Shown: piece by piece, positions 1-7,690 of the stretch
Layout: every line of letters begins with the position of its first letter
How positions within the stretch are numbered: the first letter of the stretch is position 1
Assembly (NCBI GenBank): GCA_963742535.1
Contig: CAVUMC010000002.1
Coordinates: forward strand, 2,418,001-2,482,000
Direction of reading: 5' to 3'
Length of the DNA: 64,000 nt
Source: VRUE01 sp963742535
GTDB lineage: Bacteria; Actinomycetota; Thermoleophilia; Solirubrobacterales; 70-9
Notes under the pieces: model-generated
The model's input: only the letters and a program-made list of their open reading frames with translations
Told to the model about the DNA's origin: nothing
Databases searched by the model: none
Program-made: the position numbers and the translations under genes

Positions 1-633
1 AAGATCGCGGCCTCGCGCAGCGCGGTGCTGCGCAGCGTGCGGCCACGGCGGCGGATCGAGACGATCAACGAGCTGCTCAACATGGCTCCCTGGGTGACCG
101 GGGTGAAGACCGGGCACACCTTCGGCGCCCTCTATGTCCTGGTCGGCTCGGGTCAGCGCCAGGGCGTCAAGTTGATCTCGGTAGCGGTCGGGGCGCCGAC
201 CGACGAAGACCGCTTCAGCGACAACCTCGAGCTGCTCGAATACGGCTTCTCTCAGTATCGGCGGCGGCTGCCGATTCAGGCCGGTACTGCGCTCGCCCAT
301 CCCTCGATCCGCTACAGCGGCGGTGAGCTGCCGCTGCGTGCCGCCCGTACGGTCGCGGTCGGCTTGCGCCCGGACCAGCGGCTCAGTGTCGAGATTCGAG
401 CTCCGAGCGAAGTCGAGGGGCCAATTGAACGTGGCGAGAAACTGGGGCGAGCGAGCGTCTACATCGACGGGACTTTGGCCGCTTCGGTGCCGCTGCGTGC
501 CGGGCATACGGTGGCCAAGGCAAGCCTGCTCGAACGCGTCGGCGACTTCCTCGACGACGAGAAGATTCCCGTCGCCATTGCGCTTTGCGTGATACTGCTC
601 GGAGTGGTCCTGACGAGGCGCTTCGCACGATGA
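1..633 (+). CDS. D-alanyl-D-alanine carboxypeptidase (S11 family), C-terminal part
   Basis: The reading frame is open from base 1, so the gene begins outside the window. The visible part carries the third S11 penicillin-binding motif, KTG, in the context TGVKTGHT, followed by the usual GSGQRQGVKLISV strand, a beta-rich tail domain (about residues 85-180) and one C-terminal transmembrane helix ending in an Arg-rich anchor (VLTRRFAR). This is the arrangement of membrane-anchored low-molecular-weight PBPs, which trim the terminal D-Ala of peptidoglycan stem peptides outside the membrane. The active-site SxxK and SxN motifs are upstream and cannot be seen. The stop overlaps the next start as ATGA. 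Confidence 0.85.
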   Translation, partial: KIAASRSAVLRSVRPRRRIETINELLNMAPWVTGVKTGHTFGALYVLVGSGQRQGVKLISVAVGAPTDEDRFSDNLELLEYGFSQYRRRLPIQAGTALAHPSIRYSGGELPLRAARTVAVGLRPDQRLSVEIRAPSEVEGPIERGEKLGRASVYIDGTLAASVPLRAGHTVAKASLLERVGDFLDDEKIPVAIALCVILLGVVLTRRFAR

Positions 634-1586
634 TCATCACGGTCACGCTCAACGCCGCGATCGACCGCACCGTTGCGGTGCCTAACTTCCGCCTTGGTAA
701 TCGCCATCGCGCGGTTGAGACCCGCACTGTTGCCGGCGGTAAGGGGATCAACGTCGCCCGGGCGCTGAAGCTGCTCGGCCGGCCGGTGATCGCCACCGGG
801 TTCGCCGGCGGGCCGACCGGCAACCGGCTGCTCGAACAGCTGCGCACCGAAGCGGTGCTGACCGACTTCACTCGCATTGCCGGCGAGACCCGGATCAACC
901 TCGCCGTGATCGACCCCACCTCGGGTGAGCAGACCGAGATCAACGAGCGCGGCCCGGCGGTCAGCCCCGAGGAGGTCGAGCGCTTCGTCGGCCGGCTCAG
1001 CTACCTGGCCGATGGGGCCAAGCTCTGCGTGCTTGCCGGCACCTTGCCGCCCGGCGCGGGCGACGATCTCTACGCGCGCCTGGTCAAGGACCTAACCGCT
1101 TGCGGTGTGCCGGTCGTGCTCGACGCCGAGGGCGGGTCGATGCTGGCCGGCCTGCGGGCGGGCGCCGCGGTCGTCACCCCAAACGAGCGCGAGGCCGAGG
1201 AGCTGGTCGGCCAGGAGTTCTCCGACCGCGACGACCTCGTCCAGGGCCTAGGCGAGCTGGTCCGCCTCGGTGCCGGCGAGGCGGCGATTACGCGTCCCGA
1301 TGGCTGCGTCGCGGTGATCGGCGAAGGCTCCGAACGGCGATTCCTCGAGGTGCGCACTGAGCCGCTCGATCCGGTCTCCACGGTTGGTTCCGGTGACGCC
1401 TTCCTTGCTGGCTACGTCGCTGCCCGCTACGACGGCAAGCCGAGCGATGAGTGCCTTGCCTACGGGGTCGCATGCGGTGCTGAGTCGACCCAGCACTTTG
1501 GCGCCGGAGCGGTGGACCGCAACCAGGTCGAGCGCCTGCTCGGTGAGGTCCACGTCCAGGATTTGGAGGTCCCCGCCGAAGTGTAG
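630..1586 (+). CDS. PfkB-family sugar-phosphate kinase, 1-phosphofructokinase-like
   Basis: The protein of 318 residues starts at the ATG overlapping the previous stop (ATGA); an upstream in-frame start at 585 exists but lies inside the carboxypeptidase gene. Two PfkB signatures are visible: GGKGINVARAL near residue 38 and the C-terminal STVGSGDAFLAG with the catalytic Asp of the GxGD anion hole. The N-terminal TVTLNAAIDRTV is typical of the 1-phosphofructokinase/tagatose-6-phosphate kinase subgroup (FruK/LacC), which phosphorylates ketose monophosphates with ATP in the cytoplasm. Substrate cannot be settled from sequence; no fructose PTS gene is nearby. Confidence 0.85.
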   Translation: MIITVTLNAAIDRTVAVPNFRLGNRHRAVETRTVAGGKGINVARALKLLGRPVIATGFAGGPTGNRLLEQLRTEAVLTDFTRIAGETRINLAVIDPTSGEQTEINERGPAVSPEEVERFVGRLSYLADGAKLCVLAGTLPPGAGDDLYARLVKDLTACGVPVVLDAEGGSMLAGLRAGAAVVTPNEREAEELVGQEFSDRDDLVQGLGELVRLGAGEAAITRPDGCVAVIGEGSERRFLEVRTEPLDPVSTVGSGDAFLAGYVAARYDGKPSDECLAYGVACGAESTQHFGAGAVDRNQVERLLGEVHVQDLEVPAEV

Positions 1587-1618
1587 GCTGGGTTCTCAAC
1601 GCCACCTGGAGGACCGAA

Positions 1619-2824
1619 TTGGAGATCGAAATCGGTCGAGGCAAGAAGGGGCGGCGCGCTTACGGATTCGACGACATCGCGATCGTTCCTTCGCGCCGCA
1701 CCCGCGACCCCGACGACATTGACATCAGCTGGACCCTTGGCCCGTACCGTTTTGAGCTGCCGCTGGTGGCTTCGGCCATGGATGGAGTGGTCAGTCCCGA
1801 CACCGCCGTGCTCGTGCACGAGTTGGGGGGCCTGGGCGTGCTCAACCTGGAGGGAATCTGGGCCCGCTTCGAGGATGCCGAGGAACGGCTGGAGCAGATC
1901 GCTGCGGCACCCAAGCACGAAGCGACCCGGCTGATGCAGGAGATTTACGCCGAGCCGGTCAAGTCGGAGCTGATCGGCCAGCGGATCGCCGAGATCAAGT
2001 CGCGCGGCGCGGTTGCCTGCGGCTCGCTCACCCCGCAGAAAGTGCGCGAGCACTACGAGGTCGCGGTCGAGGCGGGCATCGACATCCTCGTCATCCAGGG
2101 CACGGTGATCTCCGCCGAACACGTCTCGACCACGGTCGAGCCGCTCAACCTGAAGGAGTTCATCGCCGAGGTGCCGGTGCCGACCGTGGTCGGCGGCTGC
2201 GCTTCCTACTCGACTGGCCTGCACCTGATGCGGACCGGCGCGGTCGGTGTGCTCGTCGGCGTTGGTCCCGGCGCCGCCTGCACCACCCGCGGCGTGCTCG
2301 GCATCGGTGTGCCGCAGGCGACGGCGATCGCCGACGTCGCGGCCGCCCGTTCGCAGCACATGCTCGAGACCGGTGAGTACGTCAACGTGATTGCCGATGG
2401 CGGCATGCGCACCGGCGGCGACGTCTCCAAGGCGATCGCCTGCGGGGCGGACTCGGTGATGGTCGGTTCGCCGCTGGCTCGCGCCAAGGAGGCCCCTGGT
2501 CGCGGCTTCCACTGGGGCATGGCCACCTTCCATCCCTCGCTGCCGCGCGGCACCCGCGTCTCGACCAAGCAGGACGGGACGATGGAGGAGATCCTGCTCG
2601 GCCCGGCCCAGGAGAACGACGGCACCTTCAACCTGATGGGGGCGCTGAAGACCTCGATGGCCACCACCGGCTACGAGGACATCCGCTCCTTCCAGCGGGC
2701 CGAGGTTATGGTCGCGCCGGCGCTGATGAGCGAGGGCAAGAAGCTCCAGAACGAGCAATCGGTCGGCATGGGGTCAAACGGTCGCGCGGCGGTCTCCGCC
2801 GGTGTTGGAGTCGCCGACGACTGA
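1619..2824 (+). CDS. guaB3: GuaB3-family IMP dehydrogenase-related protein
   Basis: A 401-residue (beta/alpha)8 protein with a TTG start preceded by a GGAGG Shine-Dalgarno. The opening RGKKGRRAYGFDDIAIVPSRRT is characteristic of GuaB3 proteins of Actinobacteria and Cyanobacteria. There is no CBS insert. The loop GVGPGAACTTRGVLGIGVPQ carries the Cys of the IMPDH-type catalytic loop, and IADGGMRTGGDVSKAIACGAD is the phosphate-binding segment. IMPDH catalyses NAD-dependent IMP to XMP, whereas some GuaB3 proteins are reported to act as GMP reductases; which applies here is undecided. It overlaps guaA by 23 bases, so the two are co-expressed. Confidence 0.9.
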   Translation: MEIEIGRGKKGRRAYGFDDIAIVPSRRTRDPDDIDISWTLGPYRFELPLVASAMDGVVSPDTAVLVHELGGLGVLNLEGIWARFEDAEERLEQIAAAPKHEATRLMQEIYAEPVKSELIGQRIAEIKSRGAVACGSLTPQKVREHYEVAVEAGIDILVIQGTVISAEHVSTTVEPLNLKEFIAEVPVPTVVGGCASYSTGLHLMRTGAVGVLVGVGPGAACTTRGVLGIGVPQATAIADVAAARSQHMLETGEYVNVIADGGMRTGGDVSKAIACGADSVMVGSPLARAKEAPGRGFHWGMATFHPSLPRGTRVSTKQDGTMEEILLGPAQENDGTFNLMGALKTSMATTGYEDIRSFQRAEVMVAPALMSEGKKLQNEQSVGMGSNGRAAVSAGVGVADD

Positions 2825-4397
2825 GGCCGGCGACGCATCCGCGACGCCGGCTCCCGCTCAGGCCTCTGAGGAGGTACTGGTCCTCGATTTCGGGGGCCAG
2901 TACTCCCAGCTGATCGCGCGCCGAATTCGCGAGTGCGGCGTCTTTGCCGAGCTCCTGCCCTCGACCACCTCGGTCGAGGCGATCCGGGCACGCCGCCCGA
3001 AGGGCCTGGTGCTCTCGGGCGGCCCGGCCTCGGTCTACGAGGTCGGGGCGCCTGCCTTCCCGACCGAGCTGCTCGACCTAGAGATTCCGATGCTGGGGAT
3101 TTGTTACGGCATGCAGGCGATGGTCCAGGCCCTCGGCGGCCGGGTCGAGGCGGCAGAGGCGGGGGAGTTCGGCCGCACCGACCTGGTGTTGCGCGACGGC
3201 GGAGGCAAGCTGCTCGCTGGCCTGCCGGAGGAGCAGAGCTGCTGGATGAGCCATCGCGACTCGGTTTTCGAGCCGCCCGAGGGGTTCACCGCCCTGGCCT
3301 CGAGCCCGGGCTCACCGGTAGCCGCTTGCGAGTCCCCCGACCGCGGCCTCTACGGCATCCAGTTCCACCCCGAGGTCGTCCACACCCCCTACGGCACCGA
3401 GATCCTGACTCGCTTCCTGCGCGACGTCGCCGGTTGCGAGGAGCAATGGTCGCCCCAGTCGGTGATCGCCGAACAGGTGGCGAAGATCCAGGCGCAAGTG
3501 GGGGAGGGACGCGTGATCTGCGGCCTCTCCGGCGGCGTCGATTCTTCGGTCGCGGCACTGCTCGTCCATAAGGCGATCGGCGAGCAATTGACCTGCGTCT
3601 TCGTCGACCACGGCCTGATGCGGCTGAACGAGGCCGAGCAGGTCGTCGCCGCTTTCGAGCAGTTCGGCATCCCGCTCGTCCACGTCGAGGCTGAGCAGCG
3701 CTTCCTCGACAAGCTGGCCGGGCAGGACGAGCCCGAGCGCAAGCGCAAGATCATCGGCGGGGAGTTCATCCGCGTCTTCGAGGAGGAGGCGGCGAGGCTC
3801 GAGGACGCCGCCTACCTGGTCCAGGGCACGCTCTACTCCGACGTGATCGAGTCCGGCGGCAGCGACAACGCGGCGACGATCAAGTCCCACCACAACGTCG
3901 GCGGCCTGCCCGATGACCTCGAATTCGAGCTGGTCGAGCCGTTGCGGATGTTGTTCAAGGACGAGGTGCGTGCCGTCGGCGCCGAGCTCGGCCTGCCCGA
4001 GCGGATGGTCTGGCGCCAGCCTTTCCCGGGGCCGGGCCTGGCGATCCGCATCGTCGGCGGCGAGGTCAACAAAGAGCGGCTCGACATCCTCCGCGCCGCC
4101 GACGCGATCCTGCAGGAGGAGATTCGCGCCGCCGACCTCTACCGCCAGCTCTGGCAGTCCTTCTGCGTGCTACCGGTGGTGCGCTCGGTCGGGGTCCAGG
4201 GTGACGGCCGCACCTACGCCTACCCGATCGTGATCCGCGCCGTCACCTCCGACGACGCGATGACCGCCGACTGGGCCCGCCTGCCCTACGACCTGCTGGA
4301 GCGAGTCTCCAACCGGATCATCAACGAGATCACCGAAGTCAACCGAGTGGCGCTCGACATTTCTTCAAAGCCACCGGCGACGATCGAGTGGGAGTAG
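2802..4397 (+). CDS. guaA: GMP synthase (glutamine-hydrolysing)
   Basis: The 531-residue protein makes GMP from XMP, ATP and glutamine. The N-terminal class I amidotransferase has the nucleophile Cys in LGICYGMQAM and the HPEV His/Glu pair; the ATP pyrophosphatase has the P-loop GLSGGVDSSVAALL near residue 242; the C-terminal dimerisation domain has QPFPGPGLAIR and ends KPPATIEWE, as in all GuaA. The GTG start lies within guaB3 (23-base overlap); a TTG three bases later is an alternative. The first about 20 residues are a low-complexity extension. Confidence 0.97.
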   Translation: MLESPTTEAGDASATPAPAQASEEVLVLDFGGQYSQLIARRIRECGVFAELLPSTTSVEAIRARRPKGLVLSGGPASVYEVGAPAFPTELLDLEIPMLGICYGMQAMVQALGGRVEAAEAGEFGRTDLVLRDGGGKLLAGLPEEQSCWMSHRDSVFEPPEGFTALASSPGSPVAACESPDRGLYGIQFHPEVVHTPYGTEILTRFLRDVAGCEEQWSPQSVIAEQVAKIQAQVGEGRVICGLSGGVDSSVAALLVHKAIGEQLTCVFVDHGLMRLNEAEQVVAAFEQFGIPLVHVEAEQRFLDKLAGQDEPERKRKIIGGEFIRVFEEEAARLEDAAYLVQGTLYSDVIESGGSDNAATIKSHHNVGGLPDDLEFELVEPLRMLFKDEVRAVGAELGLPERMVWRQPFPGPGLAIRIVGGEVNKERLDILRAADAILQEEIRAADLYRQLWQSFCVLPVVRSVGVQGDGRTYAYPIVIRAVTSDDAMTADWARLPYDLLERVSNRIINEITEVNRVALDISSKPPATIEWE

Positions 4398-4538
4398 TTC
4401 CAGGTGCCGGGATTCATCCCGGCAGGGGTTCCGCTTAACTTTTTCGGTGTATCCGAGATGGGCTGACGCCCCCAGCGGCTTGACGAAAAAGTACAAGACG
4501 CTCCACCCCTGTCGAGATGAATCCTCGAACTTGGAATC
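4396..4538. repeat. 143-bp imperfect palindrome filling the guaA 3' gap
   Basis: The 34-base left end (4396-4429) matches the reverse complement of the right end (4505-4538) at 26 of 34 positions. An inner pair ACTTTTTCG (4438-4446) and CGAAAAAGT (4484-4492) is perfect. The left arm contains its own hairpin GCCGGGA-TTCA-TCCCGGC (4406-4422). The element occupies almost the whole gap between the guaA stop and the next GTG, so it may end guaA transcripts, but the architecture looks like a small inverted-repeat element rather than a simple terminator. Confidence 0.6.
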
Positions 4539-4544
4539 TGTCTC

Positions 4545-5396
4545 GTGAGCTTGCCGTTTGCTGTGTCGATCGCGATTCTCGGCCTGGTGCAGGCGGCGCT
4601 GGTGGCGCTGCCGGTAGCGCGAGCGCGGCCGGCTTGGATTGAGCACCTGAGTAGTCCCTGGTGGGCGGTGATTCCGGCGCTCTCGATCGTCGTCGTGCTC
4701 GCCGCCATCGAAGCCTCTCCGAGCTCAGCTGACGCCCTCACCTACATCGCCCTCGTCGCCGTGCCACCGCTTGCCGCCTACGCGCTCGGAGCTCTGATCC
4801 GCCGAAACCGCACGGAGCCGCCGTATACGCGGTTCCGTGCGGTCTCGTGGAGTGGCGGCCGGGATTGGCTGGCGCCCGTCGCCGTCGCGGCGGCACTCTT
4901 TGCGCTCGCTTGGGTTTCGCCGCGCTCGCTTGCCGGTGAGGCGGCGGCTACGGCGCTCTCGGGGCTCGCTTGCGTGACCCTGGGCTGGCTGCTCGTCTGC
5001 GGGGTGCCAGCGCGGTGGCTGCGGCTCGGGGTCTACGCGATGGCCGTGATCGACGTGATCTACGTCAGCGCGGACCTGCTGCAGGAACCGAACGCGGTGC
5101 TCAGTGCCGCCTCGCCCGCTGCCGGCTTGCCCCAACTCCAGGTCGTTCACTTCGGCTCCGCCGTGATGGGTTTCGGCGACATCTTCGTCGCCGCCCTCGT
5201 CGGCTGTCTTCTCGCCGCCGACGGGCCTGAAACGTGTCGATATGTCACGAAAACGTCCCGTCGGCAATGGGTTGCGGCCGTACTGGTGGCTGTGCTGGCG
5301 CTGACGTTCGATCTGCTCTTTTTTGTCGTGCACGAGATGCCGGCGACTGTGCCGGTCGCGCTCGCCTTGGCGCTGGCGCAAAAGCGCGAGACCTAG
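4545..5396 (+). CDS. Multi-pass membrane protein of unknown function
   Basis: A 283-residue, strongly hydrophobic protein with about eight predicted membrane segments separated by short Arg-rich loops. I do not recognise a family motif. It starts at GTG directly after the palindrome behind guaA and converges with the lactonase-like gene, overlapping it by four bases. A palindromic repeat (5217-5265) is read in frame inside it and encodes the hydrophilic stretch DGPETCRYVTKTSRRQW between membrane segments, which looks like an insertion in an otherwise hydrophobic protein. Confidence 0.7.
   Translation: MSLPFAVSIAILGLVQAALVALPVARARPAWIEHLSSPWWAVIPALSIVVVLAAIEASPSSADALTYIALVAVPPLAAYALGALIRRNRTEPPYTRFRAVSWSGGRDWLAPVAVAAALFALAWVSPRSLAGEAAATALSGLACVTLGWLLVCGVPARWLRLGVYAMAVIDVIYVSADLLQEPNAVLSAASPAAGLPQLQVVHFGSAVMGFGDIFVAALVGCLLAADGPETCRYVTKTSRRQWVAAVLVAVLALTFDLLFFVVHEMPATVPVALALALAQKRET
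5217..5265. repeat. Interspersed palindromic repeat, copy 1 (inside a coding region)
   Basis: The 9-base arms GCCGACGGG and CCCGTCGGC are perfectly complementary and flank a core containing CCTGAAACGTGTC and ATATGTCACG. The core is nearly identical to copy 2 at 26152-26204, and the right arm CGTCCCGTCGGC is identical in copy 3 at 56841-56898. The element sits in frame in a membrane-protein gene. Confidence 0.65.
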
Positions 5397-6124
5397 GTCG
5401 GGAGTGGGCCCGGTCGCAGGACCTCGGGATCATGCCCGGGCTGCACGGCTAGACCGGTTCCACGCAGTGCGCGCAGGCGTTCGGCGGATTCGACCTGCTG
5501 CTCCTCGCTGTAGCCGAAGGCGGGGAAGCGATGGTCGTCGAGGCCGCCCGCGAAGAGCGCGACGTCGGCGCCGATTATGAGGTCACCCACCTGCACCGAC
5601 TGGTGGCCGGCGGTGTGCCCCGGAGTGCTGAGCAGCAGGAGTGAGCCATCTCCGAGGAGATCGTGGTCGCCATCGAGGAGAACGAGGTTCTCGGGCGCAT
5701 CGGCATAGTCGCGGGGGAGGAAGAAGTTTTTTTCGACCCCCGCGCGATCTTGGCCCGCCTCCCACTCGGTGCGCTGGACGATCACCGGCACCGAGCTGGG
5801 AACCAGCGAGAGACCCCCAGCGTGGTCGAAGTGCAGGTGGGTGAGGATGACCTTGGTCAGGGTTCCAAGGTCGATCTGCTCGACGAGCGATTCCTCCTGC
5901 TCGAGCCCGAAGAACCCGATCGAGCTGCCCTCGCCGTAGTGGCCGCTCGGGTCGGCAACAGCGCCAGGGTGGAGGCCGGTGTCGACGAGAATCCGCTCGG
6001 TCTCGGTCTCGATCAGGTAGGCGGGCACCGGCAGGCGCAAAGGCTGCTCCGGCTCGGGATCGCCCTGGCGCCAGAGGCCCGCGGGGGCGGTCATCCAGCC
6101 GAGGTTGAGCAGCTCAACCCGCAT
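5393..6124 (-). CDS. Metallo-beta-lactamase fold hydrolase, N-acyl homoserine lactonase-like
   Basis: A 243-residue cytoplasmic protein with the dinuclear zinc signature THLHFDHAGG near residue 100, further ligands in TPGHTAGH and an Asp in GADVALF. Length, the N-terminal LRLPVPAYLIETETERILVDTG pattern and absence of extra domains fit the AHL-lactonase (AiiA/AttM) branch of the superfamily, which opens lactone rings; other small lactone or ester substrates are equally possible. It lies downstream of the alpha/beta hydrolase (10-base gap), probably in one minus-strand operon controlled by the TetR regulator at 7126. Confidence 0.8.
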   Translation of the reverse strand: MRVELLNLGWMTAPAGLWRQGDPEPEQPLRLPVPAYLIETETERILVDTGLHPGAVADPSGHYGEGSSIGFFGLEQEESLVEQIDLGTLTKVILTHLHFDHAGGLSLVPSSVPVIVQRTEWEAGQDRAGVEKNFFLPRDYADAPENLVLLDGDHDLLGDGSLLLLSTPGHTAGHQSVQVGDLIIGADVALFAGGLDDHRFPAFGYSEEQQVESAERLRALRGTGLAVQPGHDPEVLRPGPLPT

Positions 6125-6133
6125 CCGCCCAGC

Positions 6134-7051
6134 CTAGGTGGTGAAGGAGCGGATTGCGTCTGCCACCGCGGTGGGCTGGTCCTCGGGGGTGAAGCTGTAG
6201 GAGTCGCCGATCTTGACCAGGGTCGCCTCGGACAGGGCCTCCGCATAGCGGGCGGCGTGCGCGATCGGGAAAACGGTGTCCTCGTCTGACCAGATCAGCA
6301 GTGCGGGGGGCGCACCATCCGCGATCAGCCCTTCACCTGCCTCGCGTACGGGCGCGGTCGATGCCGTGGACATGACCTTGGCGACGTCATGCAAGATCGC
6401 CGGGTCGCGACTCGCGGGCAGGGCATAGGAATCGGAGACCTCAGGCTCGACAGGGTGCTTCAGGAGGAGCCCGTAGGCCGCGGGAAGGGCTCGCACGGCG
6501 GGGTCCTCGAGCGCACCGAGGAGCTGTCCCAGGCTCTCGGGGTTGCCTGCCGCGGCGGGGAGGCCGTCGAACGGCGGCGGCGGCCACTCGTCGTAGGGCG
6601 TCTCACATGAGGTCAGGACGAGACGGCCGACGCGTTTTGCCAGTTGCTCGGCGTACAGCGCGAGCGCAATCTGGGAATAGGCGCCGCCTGAGTCGTTGCC
6701 AACCAGCGTCGCTCCCTCCGGGGCGAGTCGGTCGACTGCCTCGGCGATCAGGCTCGCCACGTCGGCTGGAGTCAGGTCGGCCTCCTCGCTCATCGCGAAT
6801 CGATGCGAGCCGAGTGGCAGGTCGAGGGCAAGGCAACGGAAGTCAGGGTGGAGCCGCTCGACGACCTTGCGCCAGAGGTTGGCGTTGGAGAGCCAGCCGT
6901 GGCTAAAGATCAGGGCCGGACCCGCGCCGCGCTCGAAGTAACCGAGCGTGCCACCTGGCAACTCGAGCGAGTGCTCCTCGCCAAGTAGGTCGGAGCGCCA
7001 ACGATGCGGCTGGCCTGTCCGTCCGGAGCTTCTGGGGTCGTGCGTGGCCAC
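6134..7051 (-). CDS. Alpha/beta-hydrolase with Asp nucleophile, catalytic His apparently replaced
   Basis: A 305-residue protein with the oxyanion motif SHGW (residues 50-53), a nucleophile elbow GNDSGG that places Asp120 where haloalkane dehalogenases and epoxide hydrolases have theirs, and WSDEDTVFP (254-262) supplying a late acidic residue. Where the family has GHF..ED.P, this protein has SYSFTPEDQP (284-293), so Ser286 stands at the catalytic His position. Hydrolase chemistry is therefore uncertain. It is divergent from the TetR gene across a double operator, and a lactonase-like gene follows downstream. Confidence 0.75.
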   Translation of the reverse strand: MATHDPRSSGRTGQPHRWRSDLLGEEHSLELPGGTLGYFERGAGPALIFSHGWLSNANLWRKVVERLHPDFRCLALDLPLGSHRFAMSEEADLTPADVASLIAEAVDRLAPEGATLVGNDSGGAYSQIALALYAEQLAKRVGRLVLTSCETPYDEWPPPPFDGLPAAAGNPESLGQLLGALEDPAVRALPAAYGLLLKHPVEPEVSDSYALPASRDPAILHDVAKVMSTASTAPVREAGEGLIADGAPPALLIWSDEDTVFPIAHAARYAEALSEATLVKIGDSYSFTPEDQPTAVADAIRSFTT

Positions 7052-7072
7052 CTCAGCGGCGACTCTAACAAA

Positions 7073-7115
7073 TGACTGACCGGTCGGTCATATAAAGTGA
7101 CCGACCGGTCAGGTA
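7073..7115. promoter_or_regulatory. Double TetR-type operator in the divergent intergenic region
   Basis: Two near-perfect palindromes share the core GACCGGTC, centred at 7081/7082 and 7106/7107, 25 bp apart. The first is TGACTGACCGGTCGGTCA (one mismatched pair), the second TGACCGACCGGTCA. TATAAA (7091-7096) between them is a plausible -10 for the regulator, so binding would block it. Position between a TetR gene and a divergent enzyme operon is classic for local autoregulation. Confidence 0.75.
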
Positions 7116-7125
7116 GGCTGCCGAC

Positions 7126-7683
7126 GTGGCGGATGATTCGGCGACAAGCGCGGGACTGCGGACGCGCGGGGCGCTGCTCGACGCGGGGGTGAAGGTGGCT
7201 GCCGCACATGGCCTCGCCGGTCTCAGTGTCAACCGGGTGGTCGCTGAGGCAGGGGTCGCCAAGGGGACCTTCTACGTCCACTTCAATGATCGTGCCGCTT
7301 TTGTCGACGCGCTTCACGCCCGCTTTCACGCTCGTGTGGAGGAGGCGGTAGTGGCGGCGACCCAGGGGCTGCCGCCCGGCGAGGAGCGCATCGTTCGTGG
7401 TGCGGAGGCCTACCTCGATGCCTGTCTGCAGGATCGAGCGGTCAAGGCGCTGGCGCTGGAGGCGCGCTCGGACCCCTCGCTGGCGGCGACTATGTCCGCG
7501 CGGCAGGAGCGCTTCGCCCTTTCTTCGGTGCCCAGCTTGAAAGCGATGGGCTGGCCCGATGCGACGGCGGCCTCCCACCTGCTCGCGGCGATGACCGCCG
7601 AGGTAGCGATTCGTGAGCTCGACGCCCGCCGCAGGCTGCCCGCGGCGCGACGCAGCCTGCGCCGCTTTCTCGGCGCCGCCTAG
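7126..7683 (+). CDS. TetR-family transcriptional regulator
   Basis: The 185-residue protein has the TetR DNA-binding helix-turn-helix in residues 12-60, with GLSVNRVVAEAGVAKGTFYVHF as recognition region, followed by a helical ligand-binding domain ending RRSLRRFLGAA. GTG start, ten bases after the second palindrome. It probably represses itself and the divergent hydrolase/lactonase genes, being released by a small ligand related to their substrates; the ligand is unknown. Confidence 0.92.
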   Translation: MADDSATSAGLRTRGALLDAGVKVAAAHGLAGLSVNRVVAEAGVAKGTFYVHFNDRAAFVDALHARFHARVEEAVVAATQGLPPGEERIVRGAEAYLDACLQDRAVKALALEARSDPSLAATMSARQERFALSSVPSLKAMGWPDATAASHLLAAMTAEVAIRELDARRRLPAARRSLRRFLGAA

Positions 7684-7690
7684 GAGCTCC

